This document shows positions 63,554 to 64,000 of a DNA stretch of 64,000 bases, piece after piece. The position numbers and the translations under genes are program-made. Every line of letters starts with the position of its first letter. Within the stretch, counting starts at the first letter, position 1. Below the pieces are notes generated by a model that ran no database searches, had not been told where the DNA came from, and worked only from the letters and a program-made list of their open reading frames with translations. The stretch comes from Perognathus longimembris pacificus (Eukaryota; Chordata; Mammalia; Rodentia; Heteromyidae): positions 30,359,786-30,423,785 of the forward strand of contig NC_063176.1 in NCBI RefSeq assembly GCF_023159225.1, given 5' to 3'.

Positions 63554-64000
63554 ATGGTTAATGTACTGGAAACTCCTCAAAAGAATCGGCGTTGTGGTGA
63601 GGGAAGAGAGATGAAAGCTTATTTACAAACTACACTTACGAACGGGGTTGGCAGCAGTATATCAGGGAATACCCTTTCTAGATTAAGAACAGCTGTGGCT
63701 TGTTAAGGTAAATAGTTTGTGGAAAGGTTAATGTACTGGAAACTACTCAAAAGAATCTGGTTGGTGGTGAGGGAAGAATGAAGAAACCTCATTTAGGAAC
63801 TACATGATCATACTGGGCAGGAAACTGTATATCAGTAAATATCTCCTCTGAGAATAAGAATAGCAGTAGCTTAGTAAATTAAGTACTTCATGAAATGTTT
63901 AATGTACTAGAAACTCCTCAAAAGAATCCGGTTCGTGGAGAGGGATGAGAAATGAAAGCTCATTTAGGAACAACACTTACCAACGGGGTTGACAGCTGTA
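63554..64000 (-). repeat. Satellite subfamily C/D continuing off the right edge
   Basis: Resumes immediately after the L1 pair with D- and C-type monomers ('cgaacggggttggcag', 'tttctagattaagaacag', 'atctcctctgagaata'). Same strand and subfamily as 51.65-60.6 kb, so the L1 pair lies inside this domain. The array is still running at position 64000. Confidence 0.93.

Noticed and set aside
2822..64000. CRISPR array or bacterial tandem repeat
   Set aside because: Repeats are contiguous 170-bp diverged monomers without unique spacers, with L1s and SINEs embedded; this is mammalian satellite.
2822..64000. Primate alpha satellite
   Set aside because: The monomer length is similar, but the monomer words do not match alphoid consensus as I know it, and no intact CENP-B box was seen.

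Overview
The window is mammalian repeat DNA from a chromosome region dominated by satellite and contains no intact gene. About 54 of the 64 kb is one AT-rich tandem satellite with monomers of about 170 bp. In most of the array two diverged monomer types (called A and B here) alternate as a dimer of about 340 bp. The rest is an old retroviral pol fragment at the left edge, about 1.9 kb of unrecognised sequence, three large but broken LINE-1 (L1) loci, one small twin-primed L1 insert and three tRNA-derived SINE copies. The full SINEs join an ID-type left half to a right half containing 'GTGGCTCAAGTGGTAGAG', a composite I associate with geomyoid rodents (kangaroo rats, pocket mice). A heteromyid or related rodent is therefore the best guess. 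This rests on recall of the SINE family, not on a search.

Layout: 1-860 retroviral pol remnant (minus strand); 861-2820 unannotated flank; 2822-20096 satellite in forward orientation, with a young higher-order repeat of 14/12/12 monomers at about 3.7-10.1 kb and a SINE at 10.24 kb; 20097-24088 a 5'-truncated L1 (plus) carrying a nested SINE; 24089-28487 satellite, now in REVERSE orientation; 28500-28742 a twin-primed L1 fragment with a 12-bp target-site duplication; 28755-33981 reverse satellite; 33982-38035 an L1 5' half fused to a SINE right half; 38036-about 51650 reverse A/B satellite with about 3.06-kb and other long-period internal repeats; about 51650-60612 a distinct reverse satellite subfamily that is more homogeneous and in places runs as single 167-bp monomers; 60613-63553 two L1 5' regions facing each other; 63554-64000 reverse satellite running off the edge.

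The parts do not form a pathway. Read together they look like the edge of a centromeric or pericentromeric array: nucleosome-length monomers, dimers, higher-order repeats, a strand switch, and transposons at the breakpoints. The most notable items are the undescribed (to me) satellite with its higher-order structure, the orientation flip exactly at an L1, the subfamily change near 51.6 kb, and a degenerate CENP-B-box-like motif confined to one monomer class.
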